Shown: positions 14,398 through 17,558 of the stretch, one piece after another
Layout of the letters: each line of letters opens with the position of its first letter
How positions within the stretch are numbered: position 1 is the first letter of the stretch
Assembly: GCA_002305915.1 (NCBI GenBank)
Contig: DBRJ01000019.1
Coordinates: forward strand, 1-17,558
Direction: 5' to 3'
DNA length: 17,558 nucleotides
Origin: Pelotomaculum sp. UBA1371
GTDB lineage: Bacteria > Bacillota > Desulfotomaculia > Desulfotomaculales > Pelotomaculaceae
Program-made: the position numbers and the translations under genes
Notes under the pieces: generated by a model
What the model saw: only the letters and a program-made list of their open reading frames with translations
What the model was told of the DNA's origin: nothing
Database searches by the model: none

Positions 14398-16143
14398 TTA
14401 CACTACTTTTTTCGAATTGGAATCCTGCGAGGTGGCATCCCGGATCACTTTACTGTATGCTTCAATAATGTCTGTGCGGGATAGCAGGCCTACCATTTTC
14501 TTCGGCTGGCCGGGCTCAACTACAGGGAGGCGGCCGATGCCGTACCTGCTTAATTTCATAGCTGCCAAACTCAGGGGTTCGTCCGGCGTGGTCACGATCA
14601 GGTCAGTGGTGGCAATGGCCGTTACCGGAAGGCTGCCGCTTCTTTGCTGTGAGGATACCAATTCGTAACTGGTGACTATTCCCACTAAACCGCCGCTCCC
14701 GTCCACAATTGGAAACCCCCGGTGCTGGCTGTCCTGAACTTGCCGGTAAGCCTGGTTTACACTCAGCGACGCGGAAATAGCTACAACGTTTTCAGTCATT
14801 GCTTCCGACACGGGGATTTCCCTGAAAACATCCGGATAGCGGGCAGCCTCAATGTCCAGGCCCCGCCTGATTAATTTAACAGTATAAATGCTTCCCGGGT
14901 ACAAACCCCGTGCTACGGCAGCACTGATGATACAAGTGATCATGAGAGGCAATATGATATGGTAATCGTTGCTCATCTCAAAAAGCATAATGAAGGCGGT
15001 CATGGGCGCCTGGGCACTGCCGGCAAAGACTGCCCCCATTCCAACAAGAGCATAGGCTGCAGGAATCGGAGCAATATCCGGCCAGAACTGGTTAAAAATC
15101 ATTCCCAGTGTAGCCCCCAGCATGGCTCCCATGAACAATCCCGGGGCAAAAACCCCGCCTGACCCCCCTGAACCAATGGTTATTGAAGTAGCTAAAAGTT
15201 TAAGGAAAACCAGAAGCGCAACTAACGAAAGTGTCAGTTTTCCTGTCAAGGCCAGCTCAATGGACTCATAACCCACCCCAAAAATATGGGGGTAAAAATA
15301 ACCGATGCATCCAACCAGTAAACCTCCCAGAACGGGTTTCAAGTATTCCGGGATTACCCTGATCGCGTTAAAGATATCCTCAAACTTATAAAGGGTGCGT
15401 ATGTAAAGCACCGCGAAAATACCGCTTATCACGCCCATTCCGGCATACAAAATCAGTTCCCAGGGACTGTGCAGGGGATAGGCCGGCACTATAAAAGCCG
15501 GTACATCACCAAGAAAAACGCGGCTGACAACCGCTGACAGTACCCCCGAAATAATTACCAGGATCAAGTGGCCACCGCTAAACTTCCCTAAAATAACTTC
15601 TAGGGCAAAGAGCACTCCCCCGATGGGAGCGTTGAAAGTTGCGGCAATTCCCCCAGCCGCTCCGCAGGCTACAAAAGCTTTCAGGCGCCGGGAATCGATC
15701 CGGCTCAACTGGCCAATTGTAGAGCCTATGGCCGAACCAATCTGAACGATAGGTCCTTCCCGACCCACCGAACCACCGGAACCAATACATATGGCCGAAG
15801 CAAATGATTTTACAAGGACCACCCGGGGGCGGATTACACCGCCTTTAAAAGCCACAGCCGCCATCACTTCGGGAACACCGTGCCCCTTTGCCTCCCGGGC
15901 TGCATAATATACCAGCAACCCGACCAGCAGACCGCCTATTGCCGGGATAATAACTACATAGTATCCACCAAGAAAGCTCAGGGCTTGCTGCCCTTCTGTA
16001 AAAAATAAATGCTTAAAAGTTTCAATCAACCAACGAAAGCCTATCGCTCCAAAACCAGTTGCAATACCAATAACAACTGCCAGAATCAGGTTGATTAAAG
16101 TATCTTTGGATAGGAATAATTCCTGTATTTGAGGCGTACGCAT
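14398..16143 (-). CDS. ClC-family chloride channel/transporter with C-terminal CBS pair
   Basis: A 581-aa polytopic membrane protein of the ClC family, which moves chloride or similar anions. The selectivity segments are visible: GHGVPEVM at 88-95 (the GSGIP position), GREGP at 127-131 with gating Glu E129, and GGVFAP at ~325-340. The last ~140 residues hold two CBS domains (~445-500 and ~515-570), which often bind adenine nucleotides and regulate transport. The glutamate that carries protons in E. coli ClC (E203) appears to be Val here (LFALEV), as in ClC channels, so passive conduction is possible. The ATG follows a GATGGAG about 12 nt upstream. The gene stands alone, with a strong terminator behind it and a 337-bp gap in front. 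Confidence 0.92.
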   Translation of the reverse strand: MRTPQIQELFLSKDTLINLILAVVIGIATGFGAIGFRWLIETFKHLFFTEGQQALSFLGGYYVVIIPAIGGLLVGLLVYYAAREAKGHGVPEVMAAVAFKGGVIRPRVVLVKSFASAICIGSGGSVGREGPIVQIGSAIGSTIGQLSRIDSRRLKAFVACGAAGGIAATFNAPIGGVLFALEVILGKFSGGHLILVIISGVLSAVVSRVFLGDVPAFIVPAYPLHSPWELILYAGMGVISGIFAVLYIRTLYKFEDIFNAIRVIPEYLKPVLGGLLVGCIGYFYPHIFGVGYESIELALTGKLTLSLVALLVFLKLLATSITIGSGGSGGVFAPGLFMGAMLGATLGMIFNQFWPDIAPIPAAYALVGMGAVFAGSAQAPMTAFIMLFEMSNDYHIILPLMITCIISAAVARGLYPGSIYTVKLIRRGLDIEAARYPDVFREIPVSEAMTENVVAISASLSVNQAYRQVQDSQHRGFPIVDGSGGLVGIVTSYELVSSQQRSGSLPVTAIATTDLIVTTPDEPLSLAAMKLSRYGIGRLPVVEPGQPKKMVGLLSRTDIIEAYSKVIRDATSQDSNSKKVV

Positions 16144-16480
16144 CAGGTTAAATTCTCCATCTAAAAGTAAAGAACCTGGCTTAGTTTTTAACTTTCGACA
16201 GATTCTACAATGTTTCCTTATTTACATTACAATATTTCTTTTCTATTTAGCAAGTAATTTTCATAATATGAACTTTATTTAAAGCATAAAGCTTTTTTAA
16301 CTACTGGAAGCTCTCTTTTTATCTTCTCCCCCTTCTTAAAGGGCTGTTTGTTCATCCGCCCAGGGCCCCAATAACCTGCTGAAACCAAAAACCCTTGTCT
16401 TGTTTATGTCCGGAGAAAAAATAATAAGGAACAGCGTTTAATCCGGGCTTTACTTTGGACAAAACGTAAACCCCGGCTGT
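16144..16480. other. 337-bp gap upstream of the ClC gene
   Basis: No gene was recognised. The left half is AT-rich and probably holds the ClC promoter on the - strand, although no -35/-10 pair stands out. The right end contains the DUF1232 terminator. A small CCCTT/AAGGG inverted repeat lies at about 16330-16345. Confidence 0.6.
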
Positions 16481-16482
16481 TC
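16411..16482 (-). terminator. Long hairpin terminator of the DUF1232 gene
   Basis: On the - strand, GAACAGC (16482-16476) pairs with GCTGTTC (16435-16429). Inside them CCGGGGTTTAC pairs with GTAAAGCCCGG with one mismatch. A TTATTATTTTTTCT run follows (to about 16411). The outer arm overlaps the stop codon of the gene. Confidence 0.85.
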
Positions 16483-16858
16483 AATAAAGGCTGAGACCTA
16501 GAAACCTGTAGCCAAGCAACAGCGCTAATAATAGGCCTGCCAGCACTAAAACAGCAACTGCCCAACTCTTTGCCGCGCGCCCTAGACGCATGGCCTTTAA
16601 ATTTAGATCTGAGAGAACGGCCTCTGGAATCATTTTTTGGATAAACCCGGCGACATAAGAAATGAGGGCCAAATCGTCAATGTATCCCAGTCCGGGGATA
16701 ACAAAGTCGGGAAGGATATCAATGGGGCTTATAATATAGGCCGCCAGCAGCATAAGCAATATTTTTGCCTGCCGGGGGACCCGCGGGTCTTTGAATGCAA
16801 GATAAAGTAAAAATATATCCGACTTCAACCTTTTTAACCAGTACCATAACCTCTTCAC
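16481..16858 (-). CDS. DUF1232 (YkvA-type) membrane protein
   Basis: A 125-aa membrane protein with the DUF1232 core at ~28-66: PRQAKILLMLLAAYIISPID, then LPDFVIPGLGYIDDL. The SP-DLLPD-like motif is the family hallmark. A second hydrophobic segment lies at ~100-118. The molecular function of the family is unknown. I chose the GTG at 16858, which follows GAGGGTGG by about 6 nt. An in-frame GTG at 16882 would add eight residues with only a weak ribosome binding site. The gene lies 86 bp downstream of the GH18 gene on the same strand and could be co-transcribed, as no T-run terminator separates them. It ends inside its own terminator. Confidence 0.85.
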   Translation of the reverse strand: MKRLWYWLKRLKSDIFLLYLAFKDPRVPRQAKILLMLLAAYIISPIDILPDFVIPGLGYIDDLALISYVAGFIQKMIPEAVLSDLNLKAMRLGRAAKSWAVAVLVLAGLLLALLLGYRFLGLSLY

Positions 16859-16944
16859 GTTTGCCACCCTCAAAGGACACACCTAAGAAAAAGCTTAACT
16901 CATATAATTTCAATGTTAATTGACATTTGCATTGCATCAATGCT

Positions 16945-17558
16945 TTATTGCAAAAGGGATTCCTTAACAGTTTGCCAGAACAACGCGTCTTCATACCCCA
17001 GCCGCCACAGATAAAACCCGGCCAGCCTGTATTTTTTGATTAGTTCCATTTTTTGTTCCGAAGCGGCGCTGTTTTCAAACCAAATTTCCCTGTCCCGGCC
17101 CCGGGAATCCCGGTATACCACAAACGGCGTTTGACTTGGGCCATCCCATTCCGCCGCAAATACACTCTGTCCGATGCTTTGCATCACTTCCCGGGCTGAC
17201 ACCACATCCGCCCTTGTAGCACCACTGGGCCAGTCATAGCCGTATGAAGCAATCCCCAGGGAGATCTTTTCAGGTGATATCCCCAGCTGCAGGACCGCCT
17301 TAATATTTGCCTCCACCCACGGCAGGGGAGCCACCGGCCCGGGCTTTGTACCGCTGTGGCTGTAGTCATAGGTCATGACCACCAGCCTGTCTGCAAGTTC
17401 TGACAGCACCGCCAGGTCATATATCTGCGCCAGGTGTGCAGGCGGCTGCTCAGGAGGCAGGACGCAGATGTCCAGCCGCTTGCCTGAAGAGTCCAGCTCA
17501 CGCCTGAGCCCCTCTGCAAAACGGTTGAGGCCCTCACGCTCAGCCTGGTAGTCCCTGC
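16945..17558 (-). CDS. GH18 family glycoside hydrolase, YaaH-like (3' part only)
   Basis: The frame is open to the right edge of the window, so this is the C-terminal ~203 residues of a longer protein. It shows the second half of a GH18 barrel: a helix (RDYQAEREGLNRFAEGLR), a strand with VVMTYDYSH, the APLPWVEANIK helix, ISLGIASYGYDW, a strand-rich insert, and GFYLWRLGYED near the end. This resembles YaaH/SleL and YdhD-type enzymes that cleave N-acetylglucosamine bonds in peptidoglycan, often in the spore cortex. The catalytic DxxDxDxE motif should lie just beyond the window edge, so activity cannot be judged. Any LysM or signal peptide would also be upstream. The apparent GTG at 17409 is internal, because family-like sequence continues before it. 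Confidence 0.88.
   Translation of the reverse strand, partial: RDYQAEREGLNRFAEGLRRELDSSGKRLDICVLPPEQPPAHLAQIYDLAVLSELADRLVVMTYDYSHSGTKPGPVAPLPWVEANIKAVLQLGISPEKISLGIASYGYDWPSGATRADVVSAREVMQSIGQSVFAAEWDGPSQTPFVVYRDSRGRDREIWFENSAASEQKMELIKKYRLAGFYLWRLGYEDALFWQTVKESLLQ

Noticed and set aside
16929..16943. GCATTG-cat-CAATGC palindrome just after the GH18 stop, considered as a terminator
   Set aside because: The stem is only 6 bp and no T-run follows on the - strand, so it is not a convincing terminator.

Overview
The window looks like chromosomal DNA of a spore-forming, moderately GC-rich member of the Firmicutes, most likely a Clostridia or Peptococcaceae type lineage (an inference). The pointers are an SspH-type small acid-soluble spore protein, a YaaH-like GH18 wall or spore hydrolase, a LysM protein without a signal peptide, strong AGGAGG-type ribosome binding sites, and several TTG or GTG starts. 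No tRNA, rRNA, CRISPR array or intact transposase gene was seen.

Left part (1-4117): a galactose-1-phosphate uridylyltransferase-like gene on the + strand faces a large GH13 amylase or branching-type enzyme on the - strand. Between their 3' ends is a duplicated composite repeat (1331-1441). A 405-bp non-coding stretch with a plausible promoter lies upstream of the GH13 gene.

Centre (4118-12261): a complete Wadjet plasmid-defence operon reads leftward in the order jetD-jetA-jetB-jetC. JetABC form an SMC-like (MukBEF/MksBEF-type) loop-extruding ATPase and JetD is the Toprim-fold nuclease that cuts small circular DNA. jetA-jetB and jetB-jetC overlap and are translationally coupled. jetD stands first, separated from jetA by 222 bp that hold six degenerate ~21-bp tandem repeats between two hairpin modules. 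This is the same repeat family as at 1331-1441. In both places the repeat begins exactly at the TAG stop codon of the upstream gene.

Right part (12262-17558): a short membrane protein of the 'transporter suffix' type without a standard start codon (+), a LysM/PT-linker protein (-), a 5'-truncated GyrI-like effector domain (+), sspH (-), a CBS-containing ClC chloride channel or transporter (-), a DUF1232/YkvA membrane protein (-), and the 3' part of a GH18 gene running off the window edge (-). Three clear hairpin terminators separate these units.

The main system is the Wadjet operon. The less expected items are its D-A-B-C order, the repeat element embedded in it, the hidden AUA-start membrane gene, and a ClC protein with channel-like residues at its proton-transfer position.
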